Below, in pieces: positions 1 through 5,756 of a DNA stretch of 7,430 bases. The position numbers and the translations under genes were made by a program. Source of the stretch: Cupriavidus sp. (lineage in GTDB: Bacteria; Pseudomonadota; Gammaproteobacteria; Burkholderiales; Burkholderiaceae); NCBI GenBank assembly GCA_013362725.1, contig JABFVP010000568.1:1-7430 (forward strand), given 5' to 3'. Every line of letters starts with the position of its first letter. The first letter of the stretch is position 1. The notes under the pieces were generated by a model. The model saw only the letters and a list, made by a program, of their open reading frames with translations, ran no database searches and was not told the DNA's origin.

Positions 1-427
1 CGGTCAGTTCCATCGCCTGCCGGCCGGGCTGTTGCCGCCCGGTCTGCAGCGTTACGTGCAGCACCGCGACACCGCGCTGCTCGGTGACCAGGATGGCGAT
101 CGAGTCGCTGAGCCAGTGGCGGTAGCGCTCGATCTCGGCCAGCGCGTCGCGCAGCGTGGGCTGGTGCTGCAACAGCAGGCTGACCGGGCCGAAGTCTGAC
201 AGGCGCCACGATTCCCCCACCATCAGGCCCAGCGAATGGCAGCCGGTCTCGCGCGCCGAGGCCTCCAGCACCTGCGCCAGGCGCTGCTCGGGGATGCGCA
301 GGTCGGGCGTGTACAGGCACGCCTGGTCCAGGCCTGCCCGGGCCACCATCCGCACCGGATCCAGGCCCGCGCCCCGGGCAATGCCCAGGTATTTGGTCAG
401 CGATGCGCTGCGAACAAGGACGGTCAT
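1..427 (-). CDS. AraC-family transcriptional regulator, N-terminal part (cut by window edge)
   Basis: Reading leftward from an ATG at 427-425, the frame stays open for 142 codons to the edge. The protein starts MTVLVRSASLTKYLGIARGA and continues with a VARAGLD segment and a DFGPVSLLLQHQPTLRDAL segment. This matches the N-terminal arabinose-binding-like domain (Pfam PF12625 type) of AraC/OruR-like regulators. The C-terminal AraC helix-turn-helix would lie outside the window and is not seen. These proteins usually sense a small metabolite and control adjacent catabolic genes. The gene is divergent from the quinone oxidoreductase/dioxygenase/BKACE row, so it is the best candidate regulator of that row (inference). 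The ATG has no clear purine-rich ribosome site, since the upstream bases are C-rich. No in-frame start lies just upstream, and the N-terminus agrees with the family, so the start is likely right. Confidence 0.85.
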   Translation of the reverse strand, partial: MTVLVRSASLTKYLGIARGAGLDPVRMVARAGLDQACLYTPDLRIPEQRLAQVLEASARETGCHSLGLMVGESWRLSDFGPVSLLLQHQPTLRDALAEIERYRHWLSDSIAILVTEQRGVAVLHVTLQTGRQQPGRQAMELT

Positions 428-589
428 GGGGGCTGCCGCGAGAGTGGGTGGGGGCGTCGGTCAGGTCCGTCGTCAAATGGCAAATCGTGGCGCGATCGGT
501 CAAGGGCGCTGCGGCCCGGCTGTCTCACAATCGACTGCGCCGCGCCAATGATAGCGGCGCGGGCAGGACACCACAATCAGGAGACAGCC
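428..589. promoter_or_regulatory. Divergent regulatory region between the araC-type gene and the oxidoreductase operon
   Basis: This 162-nt gap must hold the leftward promoter of the AraC-type gene and the rightward promoter of the operon. Visible elements are a direct repeat TCGGTCA at 457-463 and 496-502, a repeated CAAAT at 474-478 and 481-485, and a direct repeat CACAATC at 526-532 and 572-578 flanking a strong hairpin at 535-566. On the minus strand TTGACC (503-498) could be a -35 element for the regulator, but the partner near 480-475 (CCATTT) is poor. On the plus strand AATGAT (547-552) is a possible -10 without a convincing -35. AraC-type proteins commonly bind direct repeats, so the repeats are operator candidates only. 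Confidence 0.5.
535..566 (+). promoter_or_regulatory. Hairpin or dyad just upstream of the oxidoreductase ribosome site
   Basis: The left arm CTGC-g-CCGCGCC (535-546) pairs with the right arm GGCGCGGGCAG (556-566). This gives 11 base pairs with one bulged G (539) and a 9-nt loop (547-555, AATGATAGC). It ends 12 nt before the AGGAGA ribosome site. It could be a 5' leader structure in the mRNA or a dyad operator overlapping the promoter. The sequence alone does not decide which. Confidence 0.5.
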
Positions 590-1570
590 TTGGCCAAAGC
601 CATTCGCATGTATGAGACCGGAGGTCCCGAAGTCCTCCGCTACGAGGACGCCGAAGTCGGCGATCCGGGGCCGGGAGAGGTACGGATCCGCCACGTCGCG
701 GTCGGGCTCAACTATGCCGACACTTACTTCCGCAACGGCACCTACCCCGTGCCGCTGCCCAGCGGCATGGGGGTCGAGGCGGCCGGCGTGGTGCAGGCGG
801 TGGGCCCGGGCGTGACCCATATCGCGGAGGGCGACCGCGTCACCTATACCGGCTTCACCAACACACTGGGTGCCTACTGCACCGAGCGCCTGGTGCCCGC
901 CGCGCCGCTGATCCCCCTGCCGGATGCGATTTCCTTCGAGACTGCCGCGGCGATGACCATGCGCGGCCTGACCTCGGCCTACCTGATGCGCCGCATCTAT
1001 CCGTTCAGCGGCGGCGAGACCATCCTGCTGCACGCGGCCGCGGGCGGGGTGGGGCTGATCGTCTCGCAATGGGCCAGGCTGCTCGGCCTGACCGTGATCG
1101 GCACCGTGTCGAGCGAGGCCAAGGCCGAACTGGCGCGCGCGCATGGCTGCGACCACATCATCGACTACAGCCGCGAGGACGTGGCAACGCGGGTGCGCGA
1201 GCTGACCGACGGCGCGGGCGTGTCGGTGGTGTTCGACAGCGTCGGCCGCAGTACCTTCCAGGGCTCGCTGGATTCGCTCAGGCGGCGCGGGCTGATGGTC
1301 TGCGTCGGCACCGCCTCGGGCACGATTCCGCCGTTCGATCCGCAACTGCTGGCGCGCAAGGGCTCGCTCTACCTGACCCGTCCGGCGCTGGCCGACTACA
1401 TTGCCGATCCCGCCGAGAAGGCCGAACTGGCCGCGGAAGTGTTCGGCCACGTGGCCGCGGGGCGGCTCGGCATCGGCATCAACCAGCGCTACGCGCTGCA
1501 GGATGCGGTCCAGGCCCACCGCGACCTGGAGTCGCGCCAGACCACCGGCTCTTCGATCTTCGTGCTGTAG
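590..1570 (+). CDS. Quinone oxidoreductase-like MDR-family protein (zeta-crystallin type)
   Basis: This 326-residue protein is of the usual length for NAD(P)H:quinone oxidoreductases of the medium-chain dehydrogenase/reductase superfamily. It has an N-terminal GroES-like domain with VGLNYADTYFRNGTYP (about 38-53) and GMGVEAAGVV. A Rossmann domain follows with the nucleotide-binding AAAGGVG motif at 149-155 and a VVFDSVG segment. The catalytic-zinc Cys/His ligands of alcohol dehydrogenases are absent, as is normal for the QOR group. Such enzymes reduce quinones or other activated double bonds with NADPH in the cytoplasm. I chose TTG at 590 because AGGAGA (579-584) sits 5 nt upstream and the family N-terminus (AKAIRMYETGGPEVL) begins there. 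The ATG at 608 would cut into the first strand. The gene is first of the row. In a catabolic setting it may act on a pathway intermediate rather than a quinone (inference). Confidence 0.9.
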   Translation: MAKAIRMYETGGPEVLRYEDAEVGDPGPGEVRIRHVAVGLNYADTYFRNGTYPVPLPSGMGVEAAGVVQAVGPGVTHIAEGDRVTYTGFTNTLGAYCTERLVPAAPLIPLPDAISFETAAAMTMRGLTSAYLMRRIYPFSGGETILLHAAAGGVGLIVSQWARLLGLTVIGTVSSEAKAELARAHGCDHIIDYSREDVATRVRELTDGAGVSVVFDSVGRSTFQGSLDSLRRRGLMVCVGTASGTIPPFDPQLLARKGSLYLTRPALADYIADPAEKAELAAEVFGHVAAGRLGIGINQRYALQDAVQAHRDLESRQTTGSSIFVL

Positions 1571-1573
1571 GAG
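1569..1573 (+). promoter_or_regulatory. Ribosome binding site overlapping the upstream stop codon
   Basis: AGGAG shares its first two bases with the TAG stop (1568-1570) of the oxidoreductase and lies 7 nt before the ATG of the dioxygenase. The 10-nt gap and shared bases indicate translational coupling and one mRNA for the two genes. Confidence 0.7.
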
Positions 1574-1580
1574 CGTCCCA

Positions 1581-2423
1581 ATGCGAGTCCAACAACTTAC
1601 CTGCAGCATCGGCGCCGAACTGAGCGGCGTCAGCCTGGCCGATGCCGCGCGCGATGCGGCGCTGTTTGCCGAGATCAGGTCGCTGCTGCTCGAGCACAAG
1701 GTGCTGTTCCTGCGCGACCAGCAGATCTCGCGCGCGGATCACGTGGCGTTCGCGCGGCGCTTCGGCGAACTGGAAGACCATCCGGTGGCGGGCAGCGATC
1801 CCGACCATCCCGGCCTGGTGCAGATCTATCGCAGCGACAAGCGCGAGAACTACGAGAACAGCTACCACACCGACGGCAGCTGGCGCGAATGCCCGCCGAT
1901 GGGCTGCGTGCTGCGCTGCATCGAGTCGCCGCCGGTGGGCGGCGACACCATCTGGGTCAACATGGCCGCGGCGTACGAGCACTTGCCGCAGGAAATCAAG
2001 CAGCGCATTGCCGGCCTGCGCGCCAAGCACGGCATCGAGCATTCCTTCGGCGCGGCGATGAGCCCGGAGAACCGCGCCAGGCTGGCGGCGCAGTACCCCG
2101 CGGTCGAGCACCCGGTGGTGCGCACGCATCCGGAGACCGGCGAGAAGGTGCTTTATGTCTGCGGCTTCTCTACCCACTTCGTCAATTTCCACACGCCCGA
2201 GAACGTGCGCTACGGGCAGGACAAGACGCCGGGCGCGAGCCATCTGCTGAACTACCTGATCAGCCAGGCCGCGATTCCCGAATACCAGGTGCGTTTCCGC
2301 TGGCAGCCCGACAGCGTGGCCATCTGGGACAACCGCTGCACCCAGCATTACGCGGTGCAGGACTACTGGCCGGCGCCGCGCAAGATGGAGCGCGCCGCCA
2401 TCATCGGCGACAAGCCGTTCTGA
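1581..2423 (+). CDS. TauD/TfdA-family 2-oxoglutarate-dependent dioxygenase
   Basis: This 280-residue cytoplasmic non-heme Fe(II) enzyme has the length of E. coli TauD (283). The iron triad is visible as H96 and D98 in YHTDGSW and H256 in WDNRCTQHYAVQDY. R267 lies 11 residues after H256, the spacing of the 2-oxoglutarate-binding Arg266 in TauD, and the C-terminus ends AAIIGDKPF as in TauD. H67 (in GELEDHPV) and R271 fall where TauD has the taurine-sulfonate ligands His70 and Arg270 (alignment from memory). The family couples decarboxylation of 2-oxoglutarate to hydroxylation of the substrate. These residues suggest an anionic sulfonate or carboxylate substrate (inference). The actual compound is unknown: there is no taurine ABC transporter nearby, and a BKACE enzyme follows instead. 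It is probably co-translated with the preceding gene. Confidence 0.92.
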   Translation: MRVQQLTCSIGAELSGVSLADAARDAALFAEIRSLLLEHKVLFLRDQQISRADHVAFARRFGELEDHPVAGSDPDHPGLVQIYRSDKRENYENSYHTDGSWRECPPMGCVLRCIESPPVGGDTIWVNMAAAYEHLPQEIKQRIAGLRAKHGIEHSFGAAMSPENRARLAAQYPAVEHPVVRTHPETGEKVLYVCGFSTHFVNFHTPENVRYGQDKTPGASHLLNYLISQAAIPEYQVRFRWQPDSVAIWDNRCTQHYAVQDYWPAPRKMERAAIIGDKPF

Positions 2424-2475
2424 GCCGCGCCAGCGCCGCAGGCCTGGCCAGTGCCACGACAATTGGAGACATGCC

Positions 2476-3534
2476 GTGCATTACCTAGATGGGTCCCTGT
2501 TCCCCGAAAACCAGCAGCCGCTGATCATCACCGCGGCCCCTTATGCACCCGGCTGGCTGCCGTCCGACTTCCCCGAGGATATCCCGGTGACGATGGAAGA
2601 CCAGATCCAGAAGGCCGTTGACTGCTACAACGCGGGTGCGACGGTGCTGCACCTGCACGTGCGCGAGCTCGACGGCAAGGGCTCGAAGCGCCTGTCCAAG
2701 TTCAACGAACTGATCGCCGGCGTGCGCAAGGCGGTGCCGGAGATGGTGATCCAGGTCGGCGGATCGATCAGTTTCGCTCCGGAAAACGAGGGCGATGCAG
2801 CCAAGTGGCTGTCCGACGACACGCGCCACATGCTGGCCGAACTCGATCCGGTGCCGGACCAGGTCACGGTCACGGTGAACACCTCGCAGATGAACGTGAC
2901 CGAGCATGCCGAGCTGGCGGATTTCCAGGGCACCTCGCGCGAGAACCCCGCCATCTTCAACGCGTACAAGGAAATGACGGTGCCCGCCCAGCCCGGCTGG
3001 GTCGAGGAGCATATCCGCCGCCTGTCCGCCGCCGGCATCCAGAGCGCGTTCCAGTGCTACAACATCAATAGCTTCGAATCCGTCGAGCGGCTGATCCGGC
3101 GTGGCATCTACAAGGGCCCGCTGGTGATGAACTGGGTCGCCATCAGCGGCGGCATGGATGCGCCGAGCGTGTTCAACCTGGCCAACATGGTCCGGGCGGT
3201 GCCGGATGGTGCGGTGCTGACCGTCGAAAGCTCGGTGCGCAACGTGCTGCCGGTGAACATGATGGGCATCGCGCTGGGGCTGCATGTGCGCTGCGGGACC
3301 GAGGACTGCCTGTGGAACCAGTCGCGCACGGCCAAGATCAGCACCGTGAAGCAGATCGAGCAGCTGGTGCGCATCGCCGGCGAATTCGGCCGCAAGGTGG
3401 CAACCGCCCGGGAAGCGCGCGAGATCCAGAAGATCGGCGTGTTCTACGACACGGTCGAAGAGACGCTGGCGGCCAACGGCTTCGCGCCCAACCGCAACGG
3501 CGGCAACCAGGGCTTCCTGCGCAAGGCTGCCTGA
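2476..3534 (+). CDS. BKACE (DUF849) beta-keto acid cleavage enzyme, 3-keto-5-aminohexanoate cleavage-like
   Basis: This 352-residue protein belongs to the family that condenses a beta-keto acid with acetyl-CoA and splits it into acetoacetate and a CoA ester, using zinc. The zinc pair HxH is H59/H61 in VLHLHVRE. The C-terminal metal/catalytic set GLHVRCGTEDCLW gives R272, E276 and D277, with the same spacing as Arg226, Glu230 and Asp231 of Kce. It is longer than Kce (276), with about 33 extra residues between these motifs and a C-terminal tail. Kce Glu14 and Ser82 appear replaced (G26 or W27, and G95, by hand alignment), so the substrate probably differs from 3-keto-5-aminohexanoate. The start is GTG with GGAG at 2465-2468, 7 nt upstream. 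An ATG at 2471 is out of frame and stops after five codons. It lies 52 nt after the dioxygenase, likely in the same operon. Confidence 0.9.
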   Translation: MHYLDGSLFPENQQPLIITAAPYAPGWLPSDFPEDIPVTMEDQIQKAVDCYNAGATVLHLHVRELDGKGSKRLSKFNELIAGVRKAVPEMVIQVGGSISFAPENEGDAAKWLSDDTRHMLAELDPVPDQVTVTVNTSQMNVTEHAELADFQGTSRENPAIFNAYKEMTVPAQPGWVEEHIRRLSAAGIQSAFQCYNINSFESVERLIRRGIYKGPLVMNWVAISGGMDAPSVFNLANMVRAVPDGAVLTVESSVRNVLPVNMMGIALGLHVRCGTEDCLWNQSRTAKISTVKQIEQLVRIAGEFGRKVATAREAREIQKIGVFYDTVEETLAANGFAPNRNGGNQGFLRKAA

Positions 3535-3536
3535 AC

Positions 3537-3565
3537 CGGTCCGCCTGCCACTGGCAAGCGGCCCG
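3537..3565 (+). promoter_or_regulatory. 29-nt dyad (hairpin) after the BKACE stop codon
   Basis: Arms CGG-t-CCGC-c-TGCCA and TGGCA-a-GCGG-c-CCG are mirror complements around C3551, with only two mismatched positions besides the centre. In RNA this gives a stem of about 11 pairs with a 3-nt loop, starting two bases after the TGA of the BKACE gene. No U-run follows, so it is not a standard intrinsic terminator. It could stabilise the upstream mRNA, reduce read-through to the Bug gene, or be a protein-binding dyad. A second smaller hairpin, GGCAG/CTGCC, lies at 3581-3594. Confidence 0.5.
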
Positions 3566-3624
3566 CAGAAGGGCAGGGGCGGCAGCTGGCTGCCCCGAGC
3601 CCTCGCCTATACGGAGAGACAACC

Positions 3625-4623
3625 ATGAAGCAAGCACAACCGTCGGCGCGACGCAGGGCGCTGCTGTCATGCATGCTCGGCCTGGCGCTGCCGGCTGCGT
3701 TCCCATCGGTCGCCCATGCCCAGGCGTGGCCGGCCAAGGTCGTCAGGATCGTGGTCGGCGGCCCCGCCGGCGGCACCGCCGACATCCTCGCGCGCCTGCT
3801 GGCCGAGGGACTGACGCAGTCGCTCGGCAAGCCGGTGATCGTCGAGCAGAAGCCCGGCGGTGCCGGCGCGATCGCGGTCGGCACGCTGCTGTCGGCGCCG
3901 CACGACGGGCATACCGTGCTGCTGATCCAGGGCGGTATCGTTTCCGAGACGCCGCTGGCGCTGAAGGTCTCGTTCGATCCGTTCAAGGACCTGAAACCGA
4001 TTGTCCAGGTGGCGCGCACCGGCCTGGTCCTGGTCGGCAACCCAAAGCTGCCGGCGAAGAACTTCAGCGAGCTGCTGGCCTATATCAAGAGCAAGCCGGG
4101 ACAGATCGACTATGCCTCGTATGCCGCCGGCATGCGCGGGCAGACCCTCGGGGTCCAGTTCAACCGGCTGGCCGGCGTGAGCATGAGCCACGTCGGCTAC
4201 AAGGGCTCGCCGCCCGCGCTGCAGGACGTGATGGGCGGCCACGTGCCGCTGATGTTCGACGGCCTGGCGACGTCATTGCCGCTGATCAAGGCCAACAAGC
4301 TCAGGGCCTATGCCGTGGCCTACCCGAAGCGCATCCCCGCGCTGCCGGAGGTGCCGACCTTTGCCGAGGTGGGCTTTCCGGCAATGACCGAGCCCGGCTG
4401 GATGGGCCTGTGGCTGCCGCCGGACGTGCCCGCGGCGGTGCAGGAAAAGCTCCGCAACGCCACGCTGGCAATCATGCAGCAGCCCGGCTACCGCAAGCAC
4501 GTGGAAGAGATGGGCATGGACAACGGGCAGCCGCTCGGCAGCGAGGCGCTGTCAAAGGAAGCGCGCGCGGCGTATGAGCGGCAAGCGGAACTGCTGCGGT
4601 CGATTGGCTTCGTGCCGGAGTAG
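3625..4623 (+). CDS. Bug/TctC-family tripartite tricarboxylate transporter substrate-binding protein
   Basis: This 332-residue periplasmic receptor has a signal peptide: basic RRR at 9-11, a hydrophobic core at about 12-27, and probable cleavage after AHA (30-32). C16 sits inside the hydrophobic core, so a lipoprotein is unlikely. The mature part begins AWPAKVVRIVVGGPAGGTADILARLL-like and continues with VIVEQKPGGAGAIA, the ligand-loop signature of Bug proteins. VGYKGSPPALQDVMGGHVPLMFD is the conserved mid-region. Such proteins bind small organic anions (often carboxylates) through water-bridged contacts. No TctA/TctB membrane subunits are in the window, so it is an orphan receptor that would use a transporter encoded elsewhere or act in sensing. 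GGAGA at 3613-3617 precedes the ATG by 7 nt. It follows the BKACE gene by 90 nt on the same strand, so joint transcription is likely but not certain because of the intervening dyad. It converges on the LysR gene 27 nt away. Confidence 0.93.
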   Translation: MKQAQPSARRRALLSCMLGLALPAAFPSVAHAQAWPAKVVRIVVGGPAGGTADILARLLAEGLTQSLGKPVIVEQKPGGAGAIAVGTLLSAPHDGHTVLLIQGGIVSETPLALKVSFDPFKDLKPIVQVARTGLVLVGNPKLPAKNFSELLAYIKSKPGQIDYASYAAGMRGQTLGVQFNRLAGVSMSHVGYKGSPPALQDVMGGHVPLMFDGLATSLPLIKANKLRAYAVAYPKRIPALPEVPTFAEVGFPAMTEPGWMGLWLPPDVPAAVQEKLRNATLAIMQQPGYRKHVEEMGMDNGQPLGSEALSKEARAAYERQAELLRSIGFVPE

Positions 4624-4650
4624 CCGCGCACCGGAGCGGGCGGGCAAGGG

Positions 4651-5583
4651 CTAGCGCTTCCTGCGCCGGCGCGCGCCGGCGAACATCGACATGTCGCGCA
4701 GGATGCAGTCCAGCAGCGTCTTGGCGGCCACGCCCATGGGCCGGCCCGCCTTGACCAGCAGGCGCGCCTTGGCGGCTTCGAACAGCGGATGGGCGATCGG
4801 CAAGGTCACCAGTTCGCCGGACTGCAATTCCCGGTAGGCCGCAAAGCCGCCGATCAGCGTGATGCCGTCATGGCGCTTGACGAAGTGGCGCAGCACCGCC
4901 AGCGAATTGGTGGTCAGCGTCGGGCGGATCTGAATGTTCTCGGCGTACGCCAGCATCTGCACCACCTGGCCCAGGCCGAATGCCGGCGGCATCATGGCCA
5001 GCGGATAGTCCGCCAGTTCCTGCACCTGGACCTTGCCGCCGCGGCGCGCCAGCGGATGCCCGGCATGCACCAGCAGCACCACCGGCTGCGACGACGTCGC
5101 CACCCAGGCAATGTCCGCATGGCCGGGCGGATTGTAGGCCAGGCCGATATGGGCGCGGCTTTCGGCCACCTCCTGCAGCACGTTGTTGACCGGCAGGATG
5201 TCGACGGTCACGTCCAGCCGCGGATAGCGCGCGCAGAAATCCGTCAGCACTTCATCCATCAGGCCGTCGACATAGCCTTCGCTGGTGGCGATGCGCACCT
5301 GGCCATGCTGCAGCCCGCGCAAGGCCTGCAGGCGGTCTTCGAACAGTTCCTGCTGGGCGCGGCAGCCGCGCCAGTATTCCAGCAGGTGCACCGCCGCTTC
5401 GGTCGGCTGCACGCCGCGCGCATGGCGGTCGAACAGCGGCGCACCCACTTCTTCTTCCAGCAGGCGGATCTGGCGCGTGATCACCGACGGCGAGGTGTTG
5501 ATGCTGTCGGCCGCGCCGCGGATCGACCCGTGCGTCAGTACCTCGTGGAAATAGCGCAGCCTGCGCTGGTTCAGTTCACGCAT
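4651..5583 (-). CDS. LysR-type transcriptional regulator
   Basis: This 310-residue protein is standard LTTR length. The winged helix-turn-helix is at about 8-66, with RYFHEVLTHGSIRGAAD, the recognition-helix region SPSVITRQIRLLEEEVG, and PLFDRHARGVQPTEA. The effector-binding periplasmic-protein-like domain runs from about 93 to 295 (GQVRIATSEGYVDGL; LTTNSLAVLRHFV; GITLIGG). It ends with a very basic tail, GARRRRKR. The ATG has GAGGT (plus-strand 5589-5593) 5 nt upstream. It is divergent from the MFS permease and is expected to control that permease and the MlrC gene, with autoregulation, through the dyad in the shared gap (inference). The effector is unknown and is probably the compound or pathway intermediate handled by the permease module. 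Confidence 0.94.
   Translation of the reverse strand: MRELNQRRLRYFHEVLTHGSIRGAADSINTSPSVITRQIRLLEEEVGAPLFDRHARGVQPTEAAVHLLEYWRGCRAQQELFEDRLQALRGLQHGQVRIATSEGYVDGLMDEVLTDFCARYPRLDVTVDILPVNNVLQEVAESRAHIGLAYNPPGHADIAWVATSSQPVVLLVHAGHPLARRGGKVQVQELADYPLAMMPPAFGLGQVVQMLAYAENIQIRPTLTTNSLAVLRHFVKRHDGITLIGGFAAYRELQSGELVTLPIAHPLFEAAKARLLVKAGRPMGVAAKTLLDCILRDMSMFAGARRRRKR
4664..4681. repeat. Perfect 18-bp GC palindrome in the last codons of the LysR gene
   Basis: Bases 4664-4681 read CGCCGGCGC followed by its exact reverse complement. They lie within the codons for the basic C-terminal tail, 10 nt inside the stop codon at 4651-4653, and 40 nt beyond the stop of the convergent Bug gene. Either transcript could fold it as a 7-bp stem with a GCGC loop. 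No U-tract follows, so terminator activity is only a possibility, and GC-rich codon bias could produce the palindrome by chance. Confidence 0.35.
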
Positions 5584-5756
5584 GTCGGACCTCGTTGCCT
5601 GGCGTGGACGGCGCCGGCGTGTCGTGGTGTTGCCGGCAGGGCAACGATAGCCGACTTAAGTTGCTCTTGCTCTGTTTTTTCAGATGCCAGACGATCAACG
5701 CCTGCCACCGAAAGACATCGCGTTCACAAGAGCCGACCACCACGGGAGAGATCGAC
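5584..5756. promoter_or_regulatory. Divergent LysR/MFS promoter region
   Basis: This 173-nt gap lies between the LysR start and the permease start. It is GC-rich on the LysR side and contains an AT-rich island at about 5654-5690 with CTTAAG (5655-5660), tandem TTGCTC at 5661-5666 and 5667-5672, and six T at 5675-5680. Either TTGCTC could serve as a weak -35 toward the permease, but no good -10 is seen at the right distance. GGGAGAG at 5744-5750 is the permease ribosome site, 6 nt before its ATG. The LysR-box candidate is listed separately. Confidence 0.6.
5629..5645. promoter_or_regulatory. Candidate LysR-type operator (T-N11-A dyad)
   Basis: GTTGCC-N5-GGCAAC is a perfect 6-bp inverted repeat containing T5631-N11-A5643, the LTTR consensus layout. 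It lies 46 nt upstream of the LysR start and 111 nt upstream of the permease start, in the divergent gap where such recognition sites normally sit. A further GTTGCC half-site occurs at 5594-5599, 35 nt away. Confidence 0.6.

Noticed and set aside
236..589. Open frame extending upstream of the oxidoreductase start
   Set aside because: It runs antisense through the AraC-type gene, its translation has no oxidoreductase-like sequence, and the ribosome site and family N-terminus support TTG at 590.
1401..1580. Upstream extension of the dioxygenase frame
   Set aside because: It lies inside the oxidoreductase gene and has low-complexity translation. ATG 1581 has a good ribosome site and gives TauD length.
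500..1699. Long antisense open frame across the oxidoreductase
   Set aside because: His/Arg/Ala/Gly-rich translation without domain character, typical of the complementary strand of GC-rich genes. The plus-strand protein is a clear family member.
3637..3675. Lipoprotein or Tat signal in the Bug receptor
   Set aside because: C16 is followed by more hydrophobic core, so it does not fit a lipobox. The RRR stretch lacks the full twin-arginine consensus. A standard Sec signal with AHA cleavage fits better.
3312..4577. 421-codon frame overlapping the BKACE end and the Bug gene
   Set aside because: It is out of frame with both real genes and its translation is Arg/Ala/Gly-rich without motifs. The Bug protein with signal peptide explains the region.
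5675..5680. Run of six T as an intrinsic terminator
   Set aside because: No adjacent GC-rich stem immediately precedes it, and it sits in a divergent promoter gap where no gene ends.
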